NCBI GenBank assembly: GCA_023511995.1
Contig: JAIMAL010000004.1
Coordinates: 62,001 to 126,000 of the forward strand
Reading direction: 5' to 3'
DNA length: 64,000 bases
From: Burkholderiales bacterium
GTDB lineage: Bacteria > Pseudomonadota > Gammaproteobacteria > Burkholderiales > Thiobacteraceae
Shown: positions 7,979 through 16,918 of the stretch, one piece after another
How the letters are laid out: every line of letters starts with the position of its first letter
Numbering within the stretch: the first letter of the stretch is position 1
Notes under the pieces: model-generated
The model's input: only the letters and a program-made list of their open reading frames with translations
What the model was told of the DNA's origin: nothing
Database searches by the model: none
Program-made: the position numbers and the translations under genes

Positions 7979-9653
7979 GGTTGATCTCCGTTAGCGTGGT
8001 CTCCCCTGCGGCCACCAGGTCCAAAGCCGCCTCGCGCAGAAAACGCATGCCGTTTCGCCGGGCGGCCTCTTTGAGCCGGCGGATGGGTTCGCGAGCGACG
8101 ATGAGCTCACGGATTTCGTCGTTAAGAATAAGAAGCTCGGCAATCGCCTTGCGTCCCTTGTAACCGCTGCCCCGGCATTGACCGCAGCCCTGGCCGGCGA
8201 CGAAGCGGTAGTGGGAGACGGCGGCCTTTGACAAACCTGAGGCGGCCAGCAGGATCTCATCCGGCACCTGCTCGATGGCGCAGTGGGGGCAGTTCAGGCG
8301 CACCAGCCGCTGCGCCACGATCCCGTTGAGGGCGGAGACGAAGCTGTAGGGGTCGACGCCCATGTGCATGAAGCGCCCGATCACATCGAAGACGTTGTTG
8401 GCATGCACCGTGGTGAAGACCAGATGACCGGTGAGCGCCGCCTGCACGGCAATCTGGGCCGTTTCCACATCGCGGATCTCCCCCACCATGATCTTGTCCG
8501 GGTCATGGCGGAGAATGGAGCGCAAACCGCGGGCGAAGGAAAGTCCCTTCTTCTCGTTCACCGGAATCTGCAGGATGCCCGGAAGCTGATACTCGACGGG
8601 GTCCTCGATAGTGATGATCTTGTCGTGCCCGTGATTGATCTCGCTGAGAGCGGCATACAGCGTGGTGGTCTTGCCGGACCCCGTCGGTCCGGTGACGAGC
8701 AGCATGCCATACGGCTCCTGGGCGAGCCGCCGCATCCGGGCGAGAACGTGGGCATCGAAGCCAAGACAATCGAGGCGAAGACCGCGCAGATGATCGGACA
8801 GCGACTGTTTGTCCAGGATGCGCAAAACGGCATCCTCGCCGAAAAGCGAAGGCATGACCGATACCCGGAAATCCACTTCCCGTCCCTGGATGCTCACTTT
8901 GAAACGTCCGTCCTGGGGAATGCGCCGCTCGGCGATGTCGAGCTCGGCCATGACCTTGATGCGCGAGATCACCTGCTCCGCCATCTCGCTGCCACTGACC
9001 GCCCCCACCGCGGTGAGTACGCCGTCGATGCGATATTTGATGGCCAGGCCGCCGGCCGAGGTTTCCAGGTGGATGTCGCTCGCGCCGCTCCTCAGGGCAT
9101 CGTAGAGGGTGGAGTGCACCAGCCTGACCACTGGGCTCGTATCCTCGCTGATGGTCTTGAGCGACAGCTCTTCCGTCACTGCAGATGAAGCCTCCCCTGC
9201 CGTGCCAGTGGCAAGCAGGGCTTCGACGGCCCGCAGCGATTCCTCCTGGCGGGCAAGGTAGGCGGCCACGTCGGCGGGATGGGCAAGCACCCAGAAAAAC
9301 GGTTCGGCAATCCTCTCCTCCGCCCACGGCGACAAATGGGGCAGGAAGGGATCACCACAGACCAGCAACAGGCTGTTTTCACTGTCGCGGACGGCGATAC
9401 AGTGTTTCTGGATGGCCTCGGTGAGGGGCAGGCTGTCGAAGTCGGGCTTCAGGCGGTGCAATTCCGCCATCGACACCACCCGCATGTGAACGGTGGCACC
9501 CAGGGCCGCAGCGAAGGCCTGGGGCGCCAAGCCCAGTTTCTTCTCCAGCACCTCCATGAGCGGCCGCTGCGACTGTGCCGCCTCGGCGCGGGCCTGTTCC
9601 AGTACCTCGGGCGGAATGGCGCCGGCAAGGGGAAGGGATTCCACCGTGTTCAC
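7959..9653 (-). CDS. gspE: GspE/PilB-family secretion ATPase
   Basis: Hexameric ATPase that drives pseudopilus assembly. The 564-residue protein has an N1E/MshEN-like region (about 1-150), Walker A GPTGSGKTTTLY (about 323-334), the Asp box, Walker B with MVGEIRDVETAQIAVQAALTGH (about 395-416), and a C-terminal zinc element with CPHC and CGQC pairs (about 462-495). The four cysteines are the type II GspE/PilB tetracysteine motif. It overlaps gspF by four bases and the PilM-like gene by 20. Confidence 0.95.
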   Translation of the reverse strand: MNTVESLPLAGAIPPEVLEQARAEAAQSQRPLMEVLEKKLGLAPQAFAAALGATVHMRVVSMAELHRLKPDFDSLPLTEAIQKHCIAVRDSENSLLLVCGDPFLPHLSPWAEERIAEPFFWVLAHPADVAAYLARQEESLRAVEALLATGTAGEASSAVTEELSLKTISEDTSPVVRLVHSTLYDALRSGASDIHLETSAGGLAIKYRIDGVLTAVGAVSGSEMAEQVISRIKVMAELDIAERRIPQDGRFKVSIQGREVDFRVSVMPSLFGEDAVLRILDKQSLSDHLRGLRLDCLGFDAHVLARMRRLAQEPYGMLLVTGPTGSGKTTTLYAALSEINHGHDKIITIEDPVEYQLPGILQIPVNEKKGLSFARGLRSILRHDPDKIMVGEIRDVETAQIAVQAALTGHLVFTTVHANNVFDVIGRFMHMGVDPYSFVSALNGIVAQRLVRLNCPHCAIEQVPDEILLAASGLSKAAVSHYRFVAGQGCGQCRGSGYKGRKAIAELLILNDEIRELIVAREPIRRLKEAARRNGMRFLREAALDLVAAGETTLTEINRVTFVA

Positions 9654-10846
9654 CGCAGACTCCCTGCAAGTTCAAAGATGGGGAGGTAGAGGAGGACGAC
9701 GATGAGGCCGATCACCAGCCCGATCACCATCATCAACAGGGGTTCGAAAAGGCGCGTGAACCAATCCACCCAGCGGGCGGTTTCCTCGTCGTGGAATGTG
9801 GCGATCCGTTCCATCATCTCCCCCATGCGGCCACTGCGTTCCCCCACCCGCAGCAGGCGCAGGGCGACGGGGGTGGTCAGCCCGTGGGTTTCCATGGCGC
9901 CGGAGATGGGTCTTCCCGTGCGGATGTCCTCCCGCGCCTTGCACATCAGGCTGCGCAGGGTGGGGTGCAACAGGCCTTCCACCATGGCCAGGGCGGTGAC
10001 GATGGGGATGCCACCGTTGAGGAGCATGCCCAAGGTGCGGTAGAAGCGTGCCAGCTGGAACACCCGCAGCCGCTCGCCAACGGCCGGCACCTGCCACAGT
10101 TGCAGGCCCAGCCAGCGCCGGGTCGCCGGATGGGAAAGTCCATAGACGGTGAGCCCGCCCAGGACAACCGCGGCGGTGACGGCCTGCCAGGCGTGCCCTT
10201 CGAGGAAGCGACCCCAGGCGATCAGCCAGCGGGAGAGCAGGGGAAGATCGGTGGCGAGGTCGTCATAGACCTGACTGAAGCGGGGTACGACATAGCCCAG
10301 CAGGAACAATGTCACCAGCCCACCGACCACGATGAGGAGCGTGGGGTAGATGGCGGCGGAGAGAAGCTTTTTGCGCACGAGATCGAGCTGGGCCTGATAG
10401 CCGATGTAGCGGGCGAGGGCTTCCTGCAGGTTGCCCGTCCGCTCCGCAGCACGCAGGGTGGCGACGTAGAGGGGCGGGAAAACGCGGGGGAAACCTTCGA
10501 GCGCCTGGGAAAAACTGAGGCCCTCATAGAGCCTTTGCACCACCCCCTCGATGATCCGGCGCGCTTCAGCCTGCTGTTCCTTTTCCGCGAGGGCCTGCAG
10601 TGCCTCCACCAGCGACAAGCCTGCCTTCAGCAGGGCGAGGAGTTCAGCGCTGAACAAGGGGAGAGGAAAGCGGCTGCCACGCGGTCCCTTCGCGGCAAAC
10701 AGTGTCGGCAACCGCTGCGCCCGGACCGACAACACCGCATAACCCTGACTGGTGGCAAGCTGCAGGGCCTCCTCCTGACTGGGCGCATCCAGGCTGAGGG
10801 TCACGATGCCTTCGGCCGGGCGCATGGCTTTGAGCTTGAAGCGCAT
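9650..10846 (-). CDS. gspF: GspF-family inner-membrane platform protein
   Basis: A 398-residue polytopic protein with two GspF domains (about residues 60-185 and 265-390) and three membrane segments (about 165-190, 212-232, 370-392). Typical family motifs include LSFSQALEGFPRVFPPLYVATLRAAERTGNL and the repeated LRVGERSGRMGEMMERIA. The start MRFKLKAM is six bases after gspG. It forms the platform that interacts with the ATPase. Confidence 0.95.
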   Translation of the reverse strand: MRFKLKAMRPAEGIVTLSLDAPSQEEALQLATSQGYAVLSVRAQRLPTLFAAKGPRGSRFPLPLFSAELLALLKAGLSLVEALQALAEKEQQAEARRIIEGVVQRLYEGLSFSQALEGFPRVFPPLYVATLRAAERTGNLQEALARYIGYQAQLDLVRKKLLSAAIYPTLLIVVGGLVTLFLLGYVVPRFSQVYDDLATDLPLLSRWLIAWGRFLEGHAWQAVTAAVVLGGLTVYGLSHPATRRWLGLQLWQVPAVGERLRVFQLARFYRTLGMLLNGGIPIVTALAMVEGLLHPTLRSLMCKAREDIRTGRPISGAMETHGLTTPVALRLLRVGERSGRMGEMMERIATFHDEETARWVDWFTRLFEPLLMMVIGLVIGLIVVLLYLPIFELAGSLR

Positions 10847-10852
10847 GGCCCA

Positions 10853-11446
10853 TCACCAATTGGTGAGGTCTGCCGCTTCGCCCGTTCCACCGGGGCGGCC
10901 ATCGGCGCCCAGGGAGAGCAGATCGTATTCCCCATGCTCACCGGGGTTCCGGTAGACATAGGGATGACCCCAGGGGTCGACGGGAATGGCCTTGGTGAGA
11001 TAAGGACCCTTCCATTTGCTTTCGCCCGCGGGCTGCTCCACCAGAGCGTTCAGCCCCTGCTCCGTGCCGGGATAGTGCCCAATATCCAGGCGGTAGTGGT
11101 CCAGGGCCTTGGAAAAAGCATCGATCTGGGCCCTGGCGGTTTCCACTTTCGACTGCCCCAGGCGATTGAAAAGCTTCGGCCCCACAATGCCCACCAAAAG
11201 GCCGATGATGACCAGCACCACCAAAAGCTCGAGGAGAGAGAAACCCCGGCCACCCACGCGGGGACGTTGATGGGGGCACACAACGGTTTTCCCGGGCAGC
11301 CTGACGGGACGCACTTCTCGTGGCGAAAGCAACTTCACTGCTCCAACAACGGCGTGGTGACAAACACGGTCAGGCGGCGCAAGGCCGGGCACGATGGGCT
11401 GAAACGGCGGCGAGTATGCAGCAGTAATGTGACGGTTCCACGACAA
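10853..11446 (-). CDS. gspG: major pseudopilin GspG (true start uncertain)
   Basis: The prepilin motif RGFSLLELLVVLVIIGLLVGIVGP, GHYPGTEQGLNALVE, VDPWGHPYVYRNPG and the C-terminal DLLSLGADGRPGGTGEAADLTNW are classical GspG, including the calcium-loop Asp residues. The longest frame begins at 11446 and would give an implausible 67-residue leader. Shorter starts without a convincing ribosome site are GTG at 11338 (a GGAG lies only two bases before it) and GTG at 11281 (12-residue leader VCPHQRPRVGGR, the normal size). I favour one of the short starts. It is the first gene of the secretion operon. Confidence 0.85.
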   Translation of the reverse strand: MSWNRHITAAYSPPFQPIVPGLAPPDRVCHHAVVGAVKLLSPREVRPVRLPGKTVVCPHQRPRVGGRGFSLLELLVVLVIIGLLVGIVGPKLFNRLGQSKVETARAQIDAFSKALDHYRLDIGHYPGTEQGLNALVEQPAGESKWKGPYLTKAIPVDPWGHPYVYRNPGEHGEYDLLSLGADGRPGGTGEAADLTNW

Positions 11447-11461
11447 GGCACATCGGGGGCG

Positions 11462-11498
11462 AAAAAAATCCCCAGCCCCCGCAAGGGGACTGGGGATT
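11462..11498 (-). terminator. Rho-independent terminator after rhlE
   Basis: On the minus strand a 13-bp GC-rich stem (11498-11486 with 11479-11467; AATCCCCAGTCCC arm) is followed by a run of T (complement of the A run 11462-11468). It lies 30 bases past the helicase stop and isolates the secretion operon from it. Confidence 0.88.
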
Positions 11499-11527
11499 CG
11501 TCGCGGGGTGGCCGACGGATCCGAAGC

Positions 11528-13015
11528 TCAGAAGCTTTGGCTTCTCCCTCCGCGTCGGCTGCGTCCTTCGCCATGGCGTGTGTAAGCCTGGGCGCGGGGG
11601 CCTGAGCGGCTGCGGGGGCGGTCGTCGGCAAAGCCATCGGCCGGGGTGCGGCCAAAGCCGGTGAGCTGGCGTGCGGCGGGCTGTTTTGCCGTGTCGCGGT
11701 TGAAACCGGTCATGCTGCGGCTCGCACTGGTCCCGCCGGTCCGCGTGGCCTGTTCGTTACTGCGCCTGCCTGGCGAAGTGCCCCGTGGTGCGCCCTGGCC
11801 CTTGGCTTCCCACTTCCGTGGTCCGGAACCCTTGCCACGGCCGGCAGGATGCGGCCTTGGCGGACTGTCCGGCTGCGGCCGCGGTTCCAGGCCGGGAATG
11901 GTGGCGAGGGTCAGGTGTTTGCCGGTAAAGCGTTCGATTTCCCGGATCATGCGCTGCTCCTCCCGGGTGGCGAAGGTGATGGCGATCCCACTGCGTCCGG
12001 CACGGCCGGTGCGGCCGATGCGGTGAACGTAATCCTCGGCCTGCCGGGGTGCATCGAAGTTGATGACGTGGCTGATGCCGGCCACGTCGATGCCCCGGGC
12101 CGCCACGTCGGTGGCGACGAGGATGCGGGTTATGCCCCGGCGTAAGTCATCGAGGGTACGGTTGCGCTGGCGCTGTTGCATGTCGCCGTGCAGGGCGGCG
12201 CTGGGCACACCCTGATCGGTGAGCGCAGCGGACAAGGCTTCTGCGCCCCGCTTGGTGCCGGTGAAGACCACCGCCTGGCTGAGCGCGTCATCCTGGATGA
12301 GATGGGTGAGCAGGCGCATCTTATGCTGGCTGTTGTCGGCATACATCAGGCGCTGCTCGATATCGGCCCGCGTGCCGTCGGCGGTCGCAATCTCGATGCG
12401 GTGCGGCTGCCGCGTGAGCCGGCGGGCGAGCTTGCCCACCACGCCGTCGAGGGTGGCGGAAAAGAGCAGGGTCTGCCGTGTGACCGGGGTTTTCGCCACG
12501 ATGGCGTCGATATCATTGATGAAGCCCATGTCCAGCATGCGGTCCGCTTCGTCGAGGACCAAGGTTTGCAGCCGGGAAAAATCGACGCGGCCGCGTTCCA
12601 TGTGGTCCATCAGCCGCCCCGGTGTGGCGATGACGATATCGAGGGGCCCGGAGAGCGCTTTCAGTTGCAGGCCATAGGGCACGCCACCCACCAGGGCCGC
12701 GGTGCGCAACGCCCGAAGGTGCCGGCCATAGGTGCGCGCTGCTTTCTCCACCTGCAGGGCGAGTTCGCGGGTGGGGGTGAGCACCAGCACCCGCGGGCCA
12801 CGACCTTGAGCCGTGGCGGGCGAGCCAAGGCGCACCAGCGCGGGCAGCAGGAAAGCCGCGGTCTTGCCGCTGCCGGTGTGGGAGGACACCAGCAGATCAT
12901 GACCGGCGAGGGCGGCGGGGATGGCTTCCCGTTGCACGGCGGTGGGGTGGACATAGCCGGCATCGGTCAATGCCCGGAGGACGGCCTCGTTGAGGCCAAG
13001 TTCAGCAAAGTTCAT
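11528..13015 (-). CDS. rhlE: DEAD-box RNA helicase, RhlE type
   Basis: ATP-dependent RNA helicase, probably for ribosome assembly or RNA turnover. The 495-residue protein starts MNFAELGLNEAVLRAL. It contains the Q motif (HPTAVQREAIP), Walker A SSHTGSGKT (about 44-52), PTRELA, DEAD box VLDEADRMLDMGF (about 153-165), SAT (about 187-189) and HRIGRTGRAG (about 332-341). A basic, Gly/Arg/Ser-rich tail of about 120 residues follows residue 375, typical of RhlE RNA-binding extensions. A terminator follows. The 358-base upstream gap may hold a leader. Confidence 0.93.
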   Translation of the reverse strand: MNFAELGLNEAVLRALTDAGYVHPTAVQREAIPAALAGHDLLVSSHTGSGKTAAFLLPALVRLGSPATAQGRGPRVLVLTPTRELALQVEKAARTYGRHLRALRTAALVGGVPYGLQLKALSGPLDIVIATPGRLMDHMERGRVDFSRLQTLVLDEADRMLDMGFINDIDAIVAKTPVTRQTLLFSATLDGVVGKLARRLTRQPHRIEIATADGTRADIEQRLMYADNSQHKMRLLTHLIQDDALSQAVVFTGTKRGAEALSAALTDQGVPSAALHGDMQQRQRNRTLDDLRRGITRILVATDVAARGIDVAGISHVINFDAPRQAEDYVHRIGRTGRAGRSGIAITFATREEQRMIREIERFTGKHLTLATIPGLEPRPQPDSPPRPHPAGRGKGSGPRKWEAKGQGAPRGTSPGRRSNEQATRTGGTSASRSMTGFNRDTAKQPAARQLTGFGRTPADGFADDRPRSRSGPRAQAYTRHGEGRSRRGGRSQSF

Positions 13016-13373
13016 CGGTTACCTTCGATAAGGGAGCAGGCGCGCCAAACGCGCCGTGCCCGGGTGGGGCCATGCCGCCGGGGCGGATCAGGCCGGATCA
13101 ATCGCGGGGCCGGGGCCTTCAGGCAAATCCGGAAAGGCAAGGCGAAGCGATTGGCGTCTTTGTCACCGGCGCCAACCGTATGGGAATGCACCGCGGAAAA
13201 CGGGCAAGGGTCGGGGACGATGCTTTCGCGCGCCAGTTAATTCCGGCAGCACGAGGCTCGGCATGGTACGCCCCTCGCGGAAGAAAGTCCAACATTTTTT
13301 CGGCGCAGGTTGCGCAAAGGCGTTTGGCGGCGGTAGACTCAAGGCCAAGACTTGAACGGGTTGCGTGGGTCCC
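13016..13373. other. intergenic gap between rhlE and the copper island
   Basis: No gene recognised in 358 bases. It contains the divergent upstream regions of rhlE (minus) and of the copper island (plus). The only legible signals are the promoter-like pair at 13310-13339 and a short inverted repeat TCAAG-N7-CTTGA at 13339-13355 downstream of it. Confidence 0.5.
13310..13339 (+). promoter_or_regulatory. candidate sigma-70 promoter for the copper island
   Basis: TTGCGC at 13310-13315 and TAGACT at 13334-13339, separated by 18 bases, 35 bases upstream of the first island gene. The inverted repeat TCAAG-N7-CTTGA (13339-13355) overlaps the expected transcription start and could be an operator. 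This is by eye only. Confidence 0.35.
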
Positions 13374-13763
13374 ATGTCCGCCTACCGCGGGGTTTCCCTT
13401 TTTCTGCTGCTGCTGTGCCTTTTCACCCTCTCTGCGCGAGCGGTGGCGGGGGTGAGCATGCTGGGCTGCGCCTGGCATGGCGGCGGCGCGGCCCACGGGG
13501 CGATGGCCGGGGAGGGCCACCTGCACCATGAAACTGCCCCGCATGGGGGCGGCCATGCACCGGATTCCGAGGCAACAGTCCATCATTCCCCCTGCGATGG
13601 GAGCTGTGGCGAGTGCTGTGTCGGGATGAGTGGTCTGCCCGCCGCCGCCCTGCCCGTGGCGCCGCCCTACTCCCGGGTCAAACCCCCGGTTCTTGCCGAC
13701 ACGCCCTACGTGGGCCATGACCCCGAAGGGCCGGAACGTCCCCCCCGACACTTCGTTCTCTGA
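13374..13763 (+). CDS. small His/Cys-rich exported protein, CopL-like
   Basis: A 129-residue protein: signal peptide (SAYRGVSLFLLLLCLFTLSARAVAG), then a His/Gly-rich segment (HGGGAAHG, HLHHETAPHGGGHAP) and a Cys cluster, CDGSCGECC. It ends PERPPRHFVL. The combination of metal-ligand-rich body and a C-terminal DRPPR-like motif matches the CopL/DUF2946 type of copper-locus leader proteins. ATG 13374 is chosen because the signal peptide starts there; an in-frame ATG at 13365 is also possible. As the first gene of the copper island, it probably binds metal in the periplasm. Confidence 0.65.
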   Translation: MSAYRGVSLFLLLLCLFTLSARAVAGVSMLGCAWHGGGAAHGAMAGEGHLHHETAPHGGGHAPDSEATVHHSPCDGSCGECCVGMSGLPAAALPVAPPYSRVKPPVLADTPYVGHDPEGPERPPRHFVL

Positions 13764-13831
13764 TTTCCGGGTGCCCGGCTGCGCCGGGCGTTGTCGCGGG
13801 TTCGCCCGCATGCATCGGAACGGAGTGTCCC

Positions 13832-14119
13832 ATGATCCATCGTTTGCCCTTCGCGGCCGGGCTGTGGCTCGCCGCGCTTCCCGCCTTTGCCGGACTGCCC
13901 CCGGCGGCCGATCCGGAGCGGCCCGTGCCGGCCTTTTCCCCCGCGCCAGCGTTGGCCGACTACCGCCGCTTTGACGAAACGTCCCTTGACTGGGCAGCGG
14001 CCCATGCCCAGGTGGCGCCTCCCGGTGCTTCCGGGCAGGCGGCGTCCCCCGTCGCAGGCGGCGCAGAAAGCAGCGTAGAGCGGCCGGCCGGCGCGCATCC
14101 CCATCATTCCCACCACTAG
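13832..14119 (+). CDS. small exported protein of copper island
   Basis: A 95-residue protein with a signal peptide ending at ALPAFAG (about residue 21). The mature part has an ADYRRFDETSLDWAAAHAQV segment that I associate with small proteins preceding TolC-type genes in copper loci, followed by an Ala/Gly/Pro-rich stretch and a His-rich C-terminus (HPHHSHH). It lies nine bases before the TolC gene, so it is surely in the same operon. A periplasmic metal-binding or channel-associated role is inferred from this. Confidence 0.65.
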   Translation: MIHRLPFAAGLWLAALPAFAGLPPAADPERPVPAFSPAPALADYRRFDETSLDWAAAHAQVAPPGASGQAASPVAGGAESSVERPAGAHPHHSHH

Positions 14120-14128
14120 GAGGCGGCC

Positions 14129-15532
14129 ATGCGACGCGGAATTGTCGCGGCGTGTCTTCCCCTTTGGCTCACCGGTTGCGCCACCTTCAGCGAAGATCAC
14201 GGCTTTGCCGCGGTGCAGGCGCACACCCGGGCGCAACTGGGCAAGGAAGTGCGCTGGGTGCGGGACGAGGCGGCGCAGAAACAGCTTGCCGAGGAAATCC
14301 GGCAGCGGCTGGCTGCGCCCCTTGCCATGGATGATGCGGTGCAGATCGCGCTCCTCAACAACCCGGGACTGCAGGCCACCTACGCCGAACTGGGTATCGC
14401 CGAGGCGAACCTCGTGGCCGCCGGCCGGCTGCGCAACCCGGGTTTCACCTTCACCCGCCTCACCCATGGTGACGGGGACGACCAGGGGGTCGCCATCGAG
14501 CGCAAGTTTCTCTTCGATCTGTTGGGGCTGTTGACGCTGCCGGTGCGCACTGCGCTGGAAGAGCGGCGTTTTGCGCAAACCCAGCAACGGGTGAGCCAGG
14601 AGGTGCTCAGGCTCGCCTGGCAGACCCGCCGCGCCTGGATCGAGGCGGTGGCGGCGGAGCAGGCGGTGCGCCAGCTCGAACAGGCGCGTGAGGCGGCGGA
14701 TGCGGCGGGAATGCTGGCGAGCCGCATGGCTGCAGTGGGCAATATCAGCCGGCTGGATCAGATGCGCTATCACAGCTTCTATGCCGAAACGGCGGCGAGT
14801 CTTGCCCGGGCGCGCCAGCTTGCCCAAAGCAAACGGGAGAAACTGGCCCGCCTGATGGGGTTGTGGGGCGATGCCTTGAGCTTCCGCCTGCCGGAACAGC
14901 TGCCCGATCTGCCATCCATAACCGACGCCGAACAGGACCTGGAGGCAAAGGCGCTGCGCGAGCGGCTCGATGTCGCGATGGCCCGCCGGGAGGTGGAAGG
15001 GCTTGCCCAGTCGCTGGGGCTTACCCGCGCCACCCGCTTCGTCAACGTGCTGGAGGCAAGTTACCTGCGCAACACCGCCACTGGCGCATCGCGGGAGACC
15101 GGCTACGAAATCGAACTCACCATCCCCCTCTTCGATTTCGGTGAGGCGAAAGTGGCACGGGCGGAGGCGATTTACCTGCAGGCGGTGAACCGTCTGGCGG
15201 AAATCGCCGTCAACGCGCGCTCGGAAGTGCGCGAGGCCTACGCCGCCTATCGCACCGCCTACGATCTGGCGCGGCATTACACGGAGGAGGTCCTGCCCCT
15301 GCGCAAACGCATTTTGGAAGAGATGCTCCTGCGCTACAACGGCATGCTGATCAGCGTCTTCGAACTTCTAGCGGATGCGCGCAGCCAAGTGGCCACGGTG
15401 CAGGCCGCCATCGAGGCGCAGCGGGATTTCTGGCTCGCCCAGGTGGATTTGGAAGCGGCGCGGCGGGGCGGCGGGGTGCGCGGTGTGGCTTTCAACCCGG
15501 CGACATCCGCGCCCGAGGCGGACAAACACTGA
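14129..15532 (+). CDS. TolC-family outer-membrane efflux lipoprotein
   Basis: A 467-residue outer-membrane factor. The signal ends in the lipobox LTGC (Cys16). Two OEP repeats follow, with alpha-hairpin segments (AVQIALLNNPGLQATYAELGIAEANL near residue 70; LTIPLFDFGEAKVARAEAIYLQAVNRLAE near residue 330). It shares an operon with the multicopper oxidase rather than with an RND pump, a pairing seen in copper-resistance clusters. A second, unrelated TolC gene (19777) serves cusBA. It would provide the exit channel for copper or for an unknown partner pump. Confidence 0.88.
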   Translation: MRRGIVAACLPLWLTGCATFSEDHGFAAVQAHTRAQLGKEVRWVRDEAAQKQLAEEIRQRLAAPLAMDDAVQIALLNNPGLQATYAELGIAEANLVAAGRLRNPGFTFTRLTHGDGDDQGVAIERKFLFDLLGLLTLPVRTALEERRFAQTQQRVSQEVLRLAWQTRRAWIEAVAAEQAVRQLEQAREAADAAGMLASRMAAVGNISRLDQMRYHSFYAETAASLARARQLAQSKREKLARLMGLWGDALSFRLPEQLPDLPSITDAEQDLEAKALRERLDVAMARREVEGLAQSLGLTRATRFVNVLEASYLRNTATGASRETGYEIELTIPLFDFGEAKVARAEAIYLQAVNRLAEIAVNARSEVREAYAAYRTAYDLARHYTEEVLPLRKRILEEMLLRYNGMLISVFELLADARSQVATVQAAIEAQRDFWLAQVDLEAARRGGGVRGVAFNPATSAPEADKH

Positions 15533-15544
15533 ATGAGGAGTCCC

Positions 15545-16906
15545 ATGATCACACGCAGAACATTTTTGCAGACGGCCATGTTTCTGGGCGGCGGCGTGGT
15601 GGCCAAGGCGGCCCTGGCCCGAATCCCGGAAGAGGTGCGCATCACCGACCCCGCCACCCAGCCACCGCCCCCGCCGACTGCCGGTCCGCCCTACCGTCCC
15701 GTCGTCACCCTCAACGGCTGGAGCCTGCCCTTCCGCATGAACAACGGTTGGAAGGAATTCCATCTGGTCGCGGAGCCGGTGGTGCGGGAACTGGCCCCGG
15801 GCATGGTGGCTCACCTGTGGGGATACAACGGCACCAGTCCCGGCCCCACCCTCGAGTGTGTGGAAGGGGACCGGGTGCGCATCTTCGTCACCAACCGGCT
15901 GCCCGAGCACACTACGGTGCACTGGCATGGCATGCTGCTGCCCAACGGCATGGACGGCGTGGGCGGGCTCACCCAAGCCCACATCGAGCCGGGCAAAACC
16001 TTTGTCTATGAGTTCGAGGTGAAGAAGTCCGGCACCTTCATGTATCACCCCCATGCGGACGAGATGGTGCAGATGGCCATGGGCATGTACGGCGGTTTCA
16101 TCGTGCATCCGCGGAACGTCAACGAGCGCCGTGTGGACCGCGACTTTCTCTTCATCATGAATGCCTATGACATCGAGCCTGGCAGCCGCACGCCGCGCGT
16201 TGCCACCATGCTGGAATTCAACCTGTGGACTTGGAACAGCCGCGTCTTTCCCGGCATCGACCCCTTCGTCGTGCGTCTGGGCGACCGCGTGCGCATCCGT
16301 TTCGGCAACCTCACCATGACTAACCATCCCATCCACCTGCATGGCTATCACTTCGAAGTGACGGGCACCGACGGCGGCTGGGTGCCGAAGTCGGCCCGCT
16401 GGCCGGAGGTGACCGTCGATTGCGCGGTGGGCCAGATGCGCGTCATCGAGTTCGACGCCGTGCATCCGGGGGATTGGGCCATCCATTGCCACAAATCCCA
16501 CCACACCATGAATGCCATGGGGCATGCGGTACCCAACCTGATCGGCGTGGAACAGTCCGGCATCAGCGAAAAGATTGCCAAGCTCATCCCGGACTACATG
16601 GCCATGGGTAGCCGCGGCATGGCGGAAATGGGTAGCATGGAAATGCCCCTGCCCGACAACACCCTGCCCATGATGACGGGGCAGGGACCCTTTGGTCCGC
16701 TGGAGATGGGCGGCATGTTCAGCGTGGTGAAGGTGCACCCCGACGTGAAACCGGGCGATTACCGCGATCCCGGTTGGTACAGCCATCCGCCGGGAACGGT
16801 GGCGCGGGAGTGGACGGGGCAGGCGCCGGCCATCGAGCGCAGCGCCGCCGGGACGGACGAGCCCGCCTGGCGGGTACGCAAGCCCACCGGGCACGGCCAC
16901 CACTGA
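15545..16906 (+). CDS. TAT-exported multicopper oxidase (copper oxidase)
   Basis: Periplasmic cuprous/laccase-like oxidase of 453 residues. The twin-arginine leader is TRRTFLQTAM. All four copper motifs are intact: TTVHWHGM, MYHPHAD, HPIHLHGYHF and IHCHKSHHTMNAM (type 1 His-Cys-His-Met set). A Met-rich stretch follows the last motif (MAMGSRGMAEMGSMEMPLP, MMTGQG), as in CueO/CopA-type oxidases that bind Cu(I). The start is ATG 15545, preceded by GAGGAG at proper spacing; the ATG at 15533 overlaps that ribosome site. Stop and next GTG are 12 bases apart. Confidence 0.92.
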   Translation: MITRRTFLQTAMFLGGGVVAKAALARIPEEVRITDPATQPPPPPTAGPPYRPVVTLNGWSLPFRMNNGWKEFHLVAEPVVRELAPGMVAHLWGYNGTSPGPTLECVEGDRVRIFVTNRLPEHTTVHWHGMLLPNGMDGVGGLTQAHIEPGKTFVYEFEVKKSGTFMYHPHADEMVQMAMGMYGGFIVHPRNVNERRVDRDFLFIMNAYDIEPGSRTPRVATMLEFNLWTWNSRVFPGIDPFVVRLGDRVRIRFGNLTMTNHPIHLHGYHFEVTGTDGGWVPKSARWPEVTVDCAVGQMRVIEFDAVHPGDWAIHCHKSHHTMNAMGHAVPNLIGVEQSGISEKIAKLIPDYMAMGSRGMAEMGSMEMPLPDNTLPMMTGQGPFGPLEMGGMFSVVKVHPDVKPGDYRDPGWYSHPPGTVAREWTGQAPAIERSAAGTDEPAWRVRKPTGHGHH

Positions 16907-16918
16907 GGAGGTTTAGCC

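Noticed and set aside
9575-11605. Plus-strand open frame of about 676 codons opposite gspF and gspG
   Set aside because: Antisense of two recognised secretion genes, no start signal and no motif.
13766-13792. GC hairpin GCCCGG-N5-CCGGGC between the first two copper genes
   Set aside because: No T run follows in either direction and the genes are likely cotranscribed, so it was not called a terminator.
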